The notes beneath the pieces were generated by a model. The model was not told the origin of the DNA, made no database searches, and worked only from the letters and a program-made list of their open reading frames with translations. A DNA stretch of 64,000 bases from NCBI GenBank assembly GCA_023846275.1, contig CM043875.1, positions 23,130,593 through 23,194,592 of the forward strand, read 5' to 3'. Position numbers and translations under genes: made by a program. This DNA comes from Vanilla planifolia (Eukaryota > Streptophyta > Magnoliopsida > Asparagales > Orchidaceae). Numbering within the stretch: the first letter of the stretch is position 1; each line of letters starts with the position of its first letter. Shown in pieces: positions 48,310 through 59,332 of this stretch.

Positions 48310-48640
48310 GGTCAGTTGGCCGGCGAGAGACGCAAGAAATTTCGAAGTTCGCCGGCGAAATATTTCGGTTTCGCCGGACGAGAGAGAGAGGGGCGGCGTG
48401 AACCGGTCCAGGCTTTAGACCGGGTTACGCTGAACCGGATGCCGAGCACGCGCGGTCCAGCGCGCCGAACACGCCCGGTCCAGCGCCGAGAGCGCGCGGT
48501 CCAGCGCGCTGGGAGCGGGCGGTCCAGCACCGCGAAAAGAAATTTTGGGAAAAATGCTGTTTGGAAAAGCTTTTAGAAAGCGCCGAGCGTGCGCGGGAGG
48601 TCCAGCGGGCGGTTCAGTGCCGCGTAAGCCCATTTTTGGG
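48310..48640. repeat. GC-rich GGTCCAGC array
   Basis: About six spaced copies of a core like cggtccagcgc (around 48405, 48455, 48475, 48498, 48520 and 48598) in a sequence dense in CG dinucleotides. Spacing is irregular (about 20-30 bp, with one larger gap). It lies in the transcribed half of the solo LTR. Confidence 0.75.
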
Positions 48641-49098
48641 ATTATTTTGGGGTGTGTTTGGGAAAGCTTTTAGAAAGCTGTTTTTGTGACTTAAAACCTT
48701 TTTATTTATTTTAATTATTTTGCACATGTGACCTTGTAGGGACTCCAGAAATTAAGAATAGAGGTCCTGCAATAATAGATCCAGGTAGATAAATTCGTAA
48801 CCTGTGATATAGCACAATAGTATTTATTTATATTTCGATACATGGTTTCTTACGGGCTGCATTACAGTTTTTCTTTACATGACTTTTATCTCATGGCTTG
48901 ATATATATTTTATAGTGTTATTTTCTGATTGAACTGAAAGCCTAAAAGATGACAAAAAGAAAATTGAAACAAAAAGCATAATATGAGATAAAATATAATT
49001 GGTTGGACATATTGATATGGTTTTGGCATATTTATCACATGTGTGACATGGTTGGAAAATAAAAATGAAAATTGGATTCCTTGAGACATTATCCTCAC

Positions 49099-49159
49099 CA
49101 CTAGGCCTAGCGGATGAGATCGCAGGGTATTGATCTTCGGATCAGATATCTGCCTAGTG
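49099..49159. repeat. LTR hairpin repeat unit 1
   Basis: It begins CACTAGGC and ends GCCTAGTG, an 8-bp inverted pair around a ~45-bp centre containing 'gatgagatcgcagggtat'. Confidence 0.85.
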
Positions 49160-49194
49160 TGTATGTGTACCATGACCTTCGTATATATTGATGA

Positions 49195-49247
49195 CACCAG
49201 GCCTAGCGGATGTGATCGCAGGGTATCAGTACTATACCTGCCTGGTG
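49195..49247. repeat. LTR hairpin repeat unit 2 (compensated)
   Basis: It begins CACCAGGC and ends GCCTGGTG: relative to units 1 and 3 both arms have changed so that pairing is kept. The centre shares 'tagcggatgtgatcgcaggg' with the others. Confidence 0.85.
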
Positions 49248-49248
49248 G

Positions 49249-49309
49249 CACTAGGCCTAGCGGATGAGATCGCAGGGTATCGGTCTTCGGATCAGATATC
49301 TGCCTAGTG
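49249..49309. repeat. LTR hairpin repeat unit 3
   Basis: Nearly identical to unit 1 (CACTAGGC ... GCCTAGTG), directly after unit 2. Confidence 0.85.
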
Positions 49310-49912
49310 TTATGTACTGGATGGATGCCGGCTGAAGGTCATTTGATATGATGATTGGATCCAGAGGATAATGATTCAGAAGGGAATCGGGCCCAGTAAG
49401 TATATAACATATAAAATAATGGAAATGGAAATTGATATACATGTTTATCTGGTTTACTTTTGATACTGCATGACATTTGATAAGAAGGTATTCATATGGT
49501 TTATTTTTCACCGCTTATGAGATGGATTTTGTTTTATCATGTTTCACGGCTTGTCTTTTATATCTGGAGATTTATTTTACTTGGTTACATAATGGATTTA
49601 TCTGCTGAGATATATATGTCTCATTAGTGCTTCATCACAGGTCATGAAATCACTGCACCGAGAACTGGGAATGATGCTGTTACAGGAGAGCCCTTTCCAA
49701 GAGATGTGTGAGAGAGAAAATTTTAGTGTGATTAAATGTTTAAAAACATGTCTTTATATATATACTTTGGATTTTGAGTTAGTGTTTGTCTTACCGTCGG
49801 GTCCCCACCTATGGTTTGTTTATTTGTCCTCACTTAGATATTGTATCTCGTGACTCTGATGTTCATTTTGTGATCTAATGGTATTGATGTCTGTGGGGTG
49901 CCTGATAGATCT

Positions 49913-50449
49913 TGTTTGAAGAACATCCTTGATAACTAATAGCCCCTCAAGTATATAAACCAACTCAAGCTTGCTAAAAGGTATTCATTGGGATAAAGGT
50001 TTGAATAGATATAGAAGTGCAAATAAAGCCTTAAGAGATTAGCTTAACCAAAGTAAAACTCTACTCACTTCTTGTTGTTCTACAAGTTCATTCTACTTTG
50101 GACTTGCTATAACCTTTTCTTGGATTTTTCAACATGTATAGTCATTCTTTGTTGTCTACAACAAAATCCTCACTTAGACTTTAGACCCATCCACTCTTAT
50201 CCCCCAACTCATTCCCACACCCCATTACTTAAAGAATAAGGCCAATGTCAAATAAATCACCAAATTATGGTTCTAAATTATTTGTAGGTGGTATGAGGTC
50301 ATCAAAATTAGCTAAAAGAAAGATATCATGTGCACCCTTAGGTAGATATTATTGAAAATTTGAAAAACAAACTCAATGGGTGATGTCACTATAGACCCTA
50401 TAAAGTTTTGTTCTTAAATAAAGGCATAGTCCAAAACTTCTACTCCCAT
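49913..50449 (+). other. LINE sequence between ORF1 and endonuclease
   Basis: Lies between the solo LTR and the endonuclease remnant. No motif was read; it is presumed to be the decayed end of ORF1 and the start of ORF2. Confidence 0.4.
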
Positions 50450-51020
50450 GATAGATTCCATGTCCTAATCATCTAAAACAAATATAATTGTGATCTTATA
50501 ATTTGACCTTATTCCCCATAATTACTTCATGGAATAACCAAGGATGATAATGACAAAATATTGCATTTCACCATCATTTGCACTTTTAATAATGTTGCTT
50601 TCTAGGATGTCCTTGGAGTAAAATTAGGTTTAGTTTGCCTATAGCTAATCATTGGATTATGCTAGGTAAATTTCATACTATCAAGTGGTTTAAAGAAAAA
50701 AGGGGATAAAGCCAACCCAAACCTTATCTACAATACTTTGATGATTTTTTATAAGACTGATTCGAATTATATTCCCTTAATTGACAGCCAATACACCTAG
50801 TTCAACAACCATTTCTAGGATAACATTAATTCCAAGTGTAATAGAGTTTTTTTTAATCAAATTTAGTCCAATCCCTCCCTAACTTCACTACCAACTTCAA
50901 CCCAAATAATTTATTTGAACATTACACATGCATTACTAGAGAACATTTGCAAATTAATTGAAAGACCTTTTTATGTTAGAAAAATTTTAGCTTTACATCC
51001 TTAGCTTTATTGATACACTA
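50450..51020 (+). pseudogene. LINE ORF2 endonuclease domain
   Basis: Plus strand. Early words are 'SWNNQG' (50530; usual SWNxRGL). The C-terminal half is clearer at 50760-50960: 'NYIPLIDSQYT*FNNHF' (usual DLPxxGxxFTWxNN), 'NSKCNRVFFNQI' (usual SRLDRVLxNxxW) and 'PSLTSLPTST' (usual LPxxxSDHxP). This apurinic-endonuclease-like domain nicks target DNA for target-primed reverse transcription. Stops and lost catalytic residues mark it as dead. After 51020 the sequence up to 51585 is unassigned. Confidence 0.75.
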
Positions 51021-51585
51021 ATTAAATGTTGAAGGAGCCACGTTGATGGAGACCTTGTTTTCTTATTCATAAGAAAGAACTTCCATGAGAAATATGCCAT
51101 TAAGAATAAGAATGGAAATTGACCTTACTAGATTGACAATGACTTTGTTGAACCACCAGTCTATGTGTGATGTTTGATGACAACACGACAATTCTCTTAT
51201 TTTATTAATACTTTTCCTTTAAATGTTTGTTATCATACATCTCAAGAATAAATATCTAAATCACTTAAGATAACTTAAAAGGCTTAAATTAGTTATGTTT
51301 GTTGAGAAAATAATTTGCATCAAACATGAAGCCTCTACAAACGAAGAGAAGAATATTTTGAAGCCGTCATTATTTGTCTTAAAATTTAAGAACTATAATA
51401 ACATTCTTGAGGAATTAAGAAAATAGTAGGTTTTGATAGTGAATGATAAATGTTTTTAAAATCATCTTTTCATTCATACCTATTTTTATTTTTTGCATGC
51501 ATGCATATAAGGTTCTTTATACATATTAGGTTAGCATTAATAATATAAGTTTGTATTAATAAAATATGTTCAAAATATTATAAAT

Positions 51586-53345
51586 TGTGCGAGGCAAAAC
51601 GTACAAGAAAGGAGGGGTGAATTATGTGTTTAAAAAATTTTGCTTATTCCAACAAATTAAGAAAAATATTTTTATGCTTGAAATAATTTTTTTTTAAATA
51701 TTATCAATAAAATGAGATTACTCAACAATAAATGAAATATATAAAAATTGTTTAGATAGTTCAGCCTAAACCTATGCTTACATCCATTTCTAATTTCTAA
51801 TCAGATTTCCACTAATTACTCTTTTGCCAAAATCTGTAGGGTTAAGCCAAATATACACTGGTGTTCTAATGAGACATTGAAATCTATAAAAATTTTGGTT
51901 ATTCAAAAAAATCAAAAACTTTAAAAGTTTTATATACAAAAATTTCTACACCTTTAAATCTTTAAAATAAGAGTGACACTATTAATAAATAATGTAAATA
52001 TTACCTAGATATATAGAAAAATATTGTAGATGGAAGTAGGAGAAATAAAAACTAACATAAACCCATAGCTCTCATAATTATGCAAAAATTTGTTGCTCAT
52101 AATTTTGAACTTTATTTGGGCTCTTATGAATTTTTGTTAAGTTTAATTCAACAGTTTTAATGTTTGGTAAATAATATCTATTTATAATTGAAATAAAAAA
52201 TACCAAAAATAACTCTCCTAATGACTAGAATTAGTGTTTTGAAGAGTTAGCTATTATAGGTAACACGAATAAAATATTACCATCTGATTCTATTACATAG
52301 AGTAGATACCATCTGATCAGAAAAAATTGATAAAGGGTTCAGTTCTAATCACAGTGAGATAAGATCTGAAACATTAAATTTGAAAGTTAGATGGATGGTA
52401 ATGATCAACACATTATTATTCATGAAGATAAAGAGACATTCAACCACTTGATCAACCATTTTGTATGAATGTCTAGATGCAAGTAAACTATTCACAAATG
52501 TGGGCATGAACAGACCATTAGATTATGAAAAATGCATGATCGATCGGTGTCAAATAACCCATGTTTGGAAAGAAGTTTGTGTAGTCCCATATTGCAAAAA
52601 GTTCAAGAGATTTGTTCTTATTTACATCTACTGCACATAATATACAACCTACTAGGGTTGTCTACTTCTTATTATTCTCAAGAAGTCATTACCTAGGTCA
52701 TTAGTATGTATATATTTAAATACAAGTTTGACTTGACTCGATTCCTTAACTACAAGTCTACCCTGACTCATTATGCCTAAACTGATTCAAGAATAATGTC
52801 CTAAACTGATTGACCCAAAAATTGCTATAAGAACTATGTCTTAGACCAATACTCAAGCCTGACCCATCTTAGTTTTAATCAAACTCCTGGCTTGTGACTC
52901 CCCAAGGCTCATGCTCGATACTACGGGCCACTTAACTCGAGCCCTTTGAGCTTAACGGTAAGGTTAGGTACTCAGGAATATATATATATATATATATATA
53001 ATTATTTAAATATTTATAAGATTTTAAAAACTTAAATGACTTAAAAATTACAACTTAATGTAAACTCACATATGCATGAAAAATGATAATCTTATATGTC
53101 ATAATTACAAAAAAAATTAAAAGTTTTTAACATGGTAATCATAAAGATTAAGAAATATAATTTTTTATAGATTAGCCACTTCACAAAAGTCAATATTCTT
53201 GACTTCAAAGTTAGCAAACTGAGTTATCAAAATTTTATTCATTGCTTATGCTATAGTCCTTTAACAAATTTAACTGTTATAATACTCCTTGAGATTTAAC
53301 TAAAATAATACTAAGCTTAACAAGATATTAATAAATATTTAGCTT
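51586..53345 (-). repeat. Sirevirus-like LTR, copia E family
   Basis: The plus strand starts 'tgtgcgaggcaaaac' and 'aggaggggtgaattatgtg', and it follows the order of the LTR at 39627-41830. No primer site lies to its left, so it is not a 5' LTR with internal sequence there; it is a solo or truncated LTR. A (TA)n tract lies at 52978-53001. The outer end is approximate. Confidence 0.6.
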
Positions 53346-53439
53346 GGTTTTGTGATTATTACATAAAAGATACAACACAAAATACCTAGAATGTAAAACT
53401 TTAAATATGAGCAAAAATGATTATATCATACATCACAAT

Positions 53440-54620
53440 ATCACTATTATATACTACATTTAGTTATGCCTAGGCTATTCATAAAATTCAATGAATGATA
53501 AGATTAAGCAAAATATATTTTCAAAGTTCATCACATAATATATTACATTTAATGTATAGTATAATTAGTTCAAAGTGCTTCATACACTAGGGGATTGGAT
53601 AGTACATTAAGTGTTTAACCTAATTCTAAACTTTTATATAATATAATAATATTATAGCACAATACATTTAGTTCATCTAGGCATAGGACTTTTAATGTTT
53701 ATCAAACCCAAGGATTTTATCTACTATGCTTTTTTAAATGCATAGCATGAATAGTATAAATTTTAGAATATCATAGATTACATTCCTTAGATTGAATCAA
53801 TTCATTTTTATGAGTAATAATAGTTTGATTAAATTTTGGAATTTTCTAAAATTGTCATTAAGAACCATTAGAATGGTTGAAGTAGTGAGAGAGTCATTTA
53901 ATAACAAAATAAAGGGTTCTAAATATGATAAATATGTTAATAAATAATTGCATATCATTTGAGAGAATAATAATTTAAGATCCTATCCTCATTGAAGAAA
54001 GAAAAGAGGAAATCAAAGATTGTAGATATAAGAGCTTTTCCAATGTTTCTCAACCTTCACTCAAGTTTATCTCACATAAACTAAGATGAACTTATTCTAC
54101 ATTGCTATACTATGATTTTAAAGTACCTCCTGATATTTGTATTGGGTTATAGAACTCTTGTACTTCAATTTTTCTTTGAATCATGTGTTTCATTGTTAGG
54201 ATATTAACGTTTGCTCATATTTGATCTTTTGGTCATTATCAAATAATCTTTTGCTTAGTGATTTGTAAAATCTTTTGGCCTAGTGTTCTAGGTCCCATTG
54301 GGTTGATGATTTGTATGGATGTTTTAGCCCTATGTTTGTATGGCTTTTTGGTCATGTATGAAAATTTTTCTTAACCACTTTTGTAAATGTGTTTTAGTAT
54401 TTTGACTAGTTATTCAATTAATGATATATGTAGATCTAGTATTAGATCAAATCATATATGTACTTTCCTTTATTACACTCCTCACATAAAGGTTTCAAAG
54501 TTAATAAGATTTTCTAAAACAAGTTTACAAGATTAATTAAGGAATTCTAAATACTTATGATGCGTTGTACTTATGATTATTAAGTTCAAGATTTTCATAA
54601 TTTTGCTTCCTTTTGTGGGA
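53440..54620 (+). repeat. Probable plus-strand Sirevirus-like LTR
   Basis: It contains 'agtataattagttc...' phrases (53560-53700) like those in LTR F (35380-35580), and ends in a weak counterpart of the 'cccctcttgtgg' terminus near 54600 ('cttccttttgtggga'). The assignment rests on wording only. Confidence 0.35.
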
Positions 54621-55029
54621 ACATGTACTTCCATTTTTCTTAAGGAGATGCAAATTATCAAATCTTACTAATGAAAGAAGAGCAATGCTTGAACCATATA
54701 CAATGATGATAAGGCTTATTCCAATAGGAATATAATTCTAGCCCTTGAAAAGCTTATGACCTCTAAGGTTAATTAGTGTAAGTGGATAAAATAAGTGAAC
54801 AAAACATCAAATTCTTATATAATAAAATAAATAAGAATAAATCTTATAGGCTCCCTTTTCTTTTGACATTGATGCAACTAATTAAGTTGAAAGAAGCCTT
54901 ATGAAGGCAAAACTCATACATTTTAACCTTATTTAAGAACTATCTTTTAAGAGGCTACACTAACTTACTGTCTTAGTCAATCCTCTTAGATGAAATACAA
55001 AAGGTTCTCTTATCCTCTTGAAAGAAATA
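54621..55029. other. Unassigned LINE-internal sequence
   Basis: Between the LTR remnants and the LINE reverse transcriptase; no motif was readable. Confidence 0.4.
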
Positions 55030-55860
55030 TATAAGTCTTGATGGCTTCACTATAGAGTTCTTTATTCTCTAGGGGAACAATATTGGAAATGATTTATCAT
55101 AATAAGAATTTTATCCACATGCTCTCAACATAAAAAATGCCTCTTAACTTGATGACCATTATTATTATCACCACAAAAGTAAAAAAATGATTTATAAATC
55201 ATGGACTATGGACCCATCTCACTATGCAAAATCATGTATAAACTGGCTACAAAAGTTTTAGCAAATTGCCTCCATAAGTCACAACATACATTATTTCTAA
55301 TGTGCATGACACTTTTATAAAAGAGAGAAACTTAACAATAATGTCTACTTAGCTAATGAGCTTATTCATAAATTTGGCTCCAACTCATTCCCAAAGTCTT
55401 CTTTGCAAAAATTGACATATGGAAGGCATTCAACAAATGTTGACAAAGATCATTTATTGCTTCATCTCCAAGACAGGTTGTCCTCCCAAACCTCGTCAAT
55501 TGGATATTCATATGCCTAAAAATATCCATTATTCTATATAGTTAATGGCAATCTCAAGGGCTTTTTCAATTCTTCAATTACTTGAGGTGAGGTTGTCCTT
55601 TCTCTTCTTTTTCTTGACTATGGATGATCTATTCAATTAACATGGACTAATTCTTAAAAATCACTAATTTACTTTGATCCACAAACATGGCATGCCCATG
55701 TCATACCTAATTTTGCAAATGGACTTATTATTCTTCATATGGTTGATAAGTAATCAATCTATAGTCTTCACATTAAGCCACAATAGATGTAATATAATTT
55801 TGATTTCCTTGTTAACTCAAAGAAGAGTTCAAACTTCTTTTTTGATAAATTTTTAATGCC
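55030..55860 (+). pseudogene. LINE ORF2 reverse transcriptase
   Basis: Plus strand. The opening 'SLDGFTIEFF' is at 55033-55062 (usual GPDGFTxEFF). Next come 'KIMYKLATKVLANCLHK' (55223-55275; usual NVxYKIIxKVLANRLK), 'LANELIHKFGS' (55350-55385), 'FAKIDIWKAFNK' (55401-55440; usual LKIDIxKAFDxV), 'VNGNLKGFFNSS' (55540-55580; usual NGxPxGFFxSxRGLRQG), and the catalytic loop at 55711-55734, FANGLIIL in place of FADDLL, so the Asp pair is lost. Its remaining C-terminal part to about 56250 is scarcely readable. Confidence 0.85.
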
Positions 55861-56250
55861 AATGAGTGAGCTACTTCTTTTGGATTCCTAATGAAGAACC
55901 TCCTTATCACCAAACTTGGAGTGTCTTGTAGCTCTCATGGACTTTTGATGCTTAACTATACTCCTATTTGTTAATGTATTTAAAGGAAATTTGTTACCTA
56001 TCCATCCCATATCACAAACTTCAAGACTCTAGATCATCAAAACAACATTTTTTGTCATTCTATGATTTTTGTTCCAAGCCTTCTCCCTTCCCAATGTGGT
56101 GCTCAAAGTAATCAAAAGCAATGTGCCAAATTCATCCGACATGATTTTGCTCCATCTAAGCATTTTAGCTATTAGGGTTCCTAAGTTACTTTTCTTATTA
56201 AAAAAACATTAAAAAGGTTGGTTAGCTCATTCTTACCTTGAATGTTTTAG

Positions 56251-56903
56251 TAAATTGAATCACTTTAGATTGTAAATCATCATGATTTTTGTAAAGGCAC
56301 CACAAATTTGAGCACTTCTAGTTGAAAAAAGTCAAACATGCATATGCCAATTTCAAAATTCCTAACAATTACATATGAAATAAATTGTTGCATTTATTAT
56401 CCTAATTAATAAAAAATAAATAATATCCTCTTTACTTTGTTTAAAACGTATAAGATCCAATTTAGCATTGCTCTCAAGTTGACGCAACTTAATCTAGAAA
56501 ATAAAAGATAAACTTTCTAGGCTTGACCTTCATAGAACCAATCATTCCAAAGTTTGTCTATTTAGTAAAAGACTTATGTGCATATATTCTTTACCTATTA
56601 AGTAATGTTAAGAATTATTGTCAATGTGTTTTCATCCCAAATAAGCACATCTTTCAACAAATAATTGAAGGCACCTTTGATTAATTATCTCAATCTCGTA
56701 GCAAAACAAGATCAAATGTGATGGATTTGTCTTATGGTTTACTTTATCAAGAAAGGGAGGAATACACATGCTTCTAAATCATCTCAAGCTACAAACACTA
56801 AGATTACTCTTATGGTAATCAGACAAAATATGAAACTCCTACAATCATATTAAACTCCTAAACTAATTTTTCACTTACATTTAATGGAGAAATAATCACC
56901 AAG
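56251..56903. other. LINE end and copia leader, unassigned
   Basis: No clear motif. The right part would be the 5' leader of the minus-strand copia whose LTR follows; its coding region is missing. Confidence 0.4.
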
Positions 56904-56916
56904 GCTCTAATACCAA
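56904..56916 (-). promoter_or_regulatory. Primer-binding site of copia M
   Basis: The minus strand reads TGGTATTAGAGCC, a single C-to-T change from the canonical initiator-Met site. Confidence 0.85.
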
Positions 56917-56919
56917 ATT

Positions 56920-57244
56920 GATGGAAGATGTGATGAGGGAAGAAGAATTTGTGTAATGGGATAAGGATGGCAAGTGAAGATAAGCCTTACTCTTCACATG
57001 ATCATTATCTTTATAAAGATAAGACATTTAAAATTAAAACATTTTAGCCAATTATTAGTTATCATAACCAATTTAACTATCATAACTAATTCAAAAAATA
57101 ATAAAAATGTTTAATTGTTATATTTTATTATTGATTATTACATAACTAAAAAACATAAACATAAAATAAATAAATAATAAAAAATTATTCTTTAAAATAA
57201 GTATCTTAACACTTCTCTATAACTCCCTCATTTGAGGCCTAACA
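56920..57244 (-). repeat. 5' LTR of truncated copia M
   Basis: The plus strand runs TGatggaag ... ggcctaACA, about 325 bp; the minus-strand start is TGTTAGGCCTC. Three bases separate it from the primer site, so it is a 5' LTR whose internal region, to the left, has been almost wholly lost. Confidence 0.7.
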
Positions 57245-57379
57245 ATCAACCTATACACCACTTGGTGTTTGTGTACTCTCTAGCTAATTAAATATCATAT
57301 GGTTCAATCTGCATGATTGGAATTAGTTCTAGTCATATGAATCATCTAATAAAGCTCAAACTACATTTCCCTTCTACTT

Positions 57380-58870
57380 CAAAAAACTTTACTCCATGGA
57401 GTTAAAGTTTAAATATTCTTCAATTAGGTCAAGAACTAATCTTTGTAAATCATTCATAGTCATCATTGGTCCTCTAAAGGTTGTTGATTAATCCATCTAA
57501 GAACCTATATGAAATCCATAACTCAAAAAATCTAATTAATCAAAATACAATTAATATCAAAGAATTTTGAATTCAATTCTATAGACATTTAGAAAACTTT
57601 TGAGTCACCAACATAAGAGTTAGCCTATAGATTACAATCATAAAATATTCTTTGAAAGATAATAATTCTTCAATATTAAGAGAATTACTTATGAACGTAT
57701 CAGAAGGATTAATTTTATTAAAAATTTTAAAATAATCATAAGTTCTCACTTGTAATTTCTTGTGTTTGGTAGATGTTAATCTCTTAGGTTATATACATAC
57801 TAAAATATACTCACCTTCTTTAAATTCTCTAATGATTCTTCTTCAATTCACTATTTTAGAATACTTTGAATTACTATACTATATTTGCTACTTAACATTA
57901 TCATGCAAAGTATCAAAATTATGTACAAATGAAAATGCAAAATCATAACAAAGATAATATAGAAAATCAATTAAGTCAATATGTTCATTTGGTTTCATGC
58001 CATATAAAACATCAAATTAAGATAATTTTATACTATTAGATATTATATTATTATAAAACCATTCTACATATAATAAATAAAAATTATAATATTTAATGTT
58101 TTTGCCATCTAAAATTCTTATTAAATTTCTTAAGATTTTATCTTTTACTTTTATTTTCTTTTAACTTGTGAATGAAATGTAGATGAGAAATTAAGTTTTG
58201 TTTCTTAAATTTTTATAAAGTTTTTTTAATAGTAAGAGACAATTCTAACATTTTTATCAATGATGACAGTAATATGTAGTCTACATAATGTACTTATTTT
58301 TATAAATAATAATTTATTGTTATGATAAGTATCATTAGTTTTGTTATAAAGAATGAAATGATCAACTTTAAAAAACCCTATATCACTATAAATGTGTTGT
58401 CATGATGTCTACTAGTACAATATTAATATAAAATATAATTTTATTGAAAACTTATCTATGAATTTTATTTTAAATATAGTATAAAATATCCTTAAAATAT
58501 TAGATAACTTTAAAATGAGTGTAGAACTCATATAGGCCTTAATTTGATTGAAAGTTTTACTAGTTGTAGGTGTATAAAACTTTATCTTGATTTAATAAAT
58601 TAGTAATTGCTATAGTAATAGTTTTAAAATTCTTAGTAAAACTTTGATATAAACTATCCGAACTATGAAAATTTTCAACGTTAATAAATTTTTTTAGAAT
58701 AGGCTAATCAATTACAGCTTTAACTTTAAGTGGATATGGCTTTGTCTGAGATGATGAAACTATAAAGGCTAAAAAATTCACTTCATTCTGATTGGACGTA
58801 ATTAGGAAGAACATCACAACATACTTGTTTTTTATAAATCTCTAGCAAGTGGTACCAACATCTAGATGTG
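57380..58870 (-). pseudogene. Chromovirus J pol remnant (RT end to tail)
   Basis: Minus strand. RT end: 'NEVNFLAFIVSS' then 'LKVKAVID' (58700-58800; usual EVxFLGFVVSS...EKVKAI) and 'NFHSSDSLYQSFTKNF' (58630-58680; usual SFHGLASFYRRFIKNF). A scrap of RNase H follows. Integrase: 'HFILYNKTND' and 'ITVIIDKNVRIVSYY' (58270-58390; usual IVSDRDxKFxSxFW), 'TKLNFSSTFHSQV' (58190-58230), 'FDVLYGMKPNEHIDLI' (57975-58020; usual FEIVYGxxPxxPxDLI). The C-terminus is 'FKEGEYILVCI' and 'KKLQVRTYDYFKIF' (57690-57830), with a tail 'GPMMTMNDLQRLV' near 57430-57470. Part of RNase H and the integrase N-domain are missing. The plus open stretch 57760-57948 is antisense. Confidence 0.8.
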
Positions 58871-59119
58871 ATTGATAAAGAGATATGATTCACCTAACTA
58901 TTACCTTTCAAGGGATAACACCTATTAGCACATTCCTCTATTAATTCAAATTTCTTGTTGTGCACATATAGGCAAACATCAAGTTCACTTTCATAGGAGT
59001 GCTCTAGAGTTGAAATGTAATAATTATCAATAACATTCTAAATAAATAGGTTTAATAGATACTTTAGACAAGAGAAACCAATCTATTAGAAAAAAGAGGC
59101 TAGCAAATAAATGAAAGAC
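58871..59119. other. Unassigned, with one exon-like open segment
   Basis: On the minus strand a 32-residue open segment (about 58905-59005, 'ESELDVCLYVHNKKFEL' at its core) is preceded by a 'tttcaactctag' acceptor-like and followed by an 'aaag|gtaatag' donor-like sequence. I do not recognise it. It could be a host exon or chance. Confidence 0.25.
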
Positions 59120-59332
59120 TTAAATCCCGGCATTGCAGTCGGTCCTAAACATCTTAGCTTCAGTGACATGCCCATCAATTGCATTCAACAACTCAACTAG
59201 ACAATTTAAGCCACCCATGATCATAAAAGTAGATCCATAAGTAGACCTATGAGCCAGCATACTCATAAAATACTGAAAAAAGAACTGAGTGAATGCATGC
59301 CTCGCAAACCTCAATTGTGTTTCACCAAGCAT
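59120..59332 (-). CDS. Hypothetical exon-like open stretch
   Basis: A 70-codon minus-strand open frame with no obvious transposon resemblance. The product would be rich in Phe, Met and Leu ('FTQFFFQYFMSMLAH', then 'GGLNCLVELLNAI'). The start ATG is the first in the frame; an acceptor-like sequence is not evident immediately upstream. It lies in the only part of the window whose base composition and lack of LTR wording suggest low-copy DNA, between gypsy remnant J and copia G. It may be an exon of a minus-strand host gene, a gene fragment, or chance. I assign no function. Confidence 0.22.
   Translation of the reverse strand: MLGETQLRFARHAFTQFFFQYFMSMLAHRSTYGSTFMIMGGLNCLVELLNAIDGHVTEAKMFRTDCNAGI

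Larger units (their letters stand above)
47856..49907 (+). repeat. Solo gypsy-type LTR
   Basis: A 2052-bp LTR starting TGTAACAGCCC and ending GGTGCCTGATA, bracketed by identical gatct pentamers and with no internal element region. This is the signature of recombination between two LTRs. It resembles Tekay-group LTRs. It holds a TATA box, a CpG-rich segment (48120-48640) and tandem hairpin-forming repeats (49099-49309). Its base composition is far less AT-rich than its surroundings, consistent with a younger age. Open stretches in all frames at 48312-48633 and at 48910-49511 come from GC content and repeats, not genes. Confidence 0.88.
47300..56250 (+). mobile_element. L1-type LINE, split by three LTR insertions
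   Basis: A plus-strand non-LTR retrotransposon whose parts occur in the correct order: ORF1 nucleic-acid-binding part (47340-47855), endonuclease (50450-51020), reverse transcriptase (55030-55860) and decayed C-terminus (to ~56250). A solo LTR with perfect 5-bp duplication sits inside ORF1 (47856-49907). Two Sirevirus-like LTRs sit between endonuclease and RT (51586-54620). Removing these leaves about 3.9 kb, shorter than the usual 5-6 kb, so deletions are likely too. No poly-A tail or target duplication was identified. Confidence 0.8.

Noticed and set aside
48312..48633. Overlapping open frames on both strands (72-86 codons)
   Set aside because: They overlap in several frames at once in a GC-rich repeat array, where stop codons are rare. 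Arg/Pro-rich products without family resemblance, inside an LTR.
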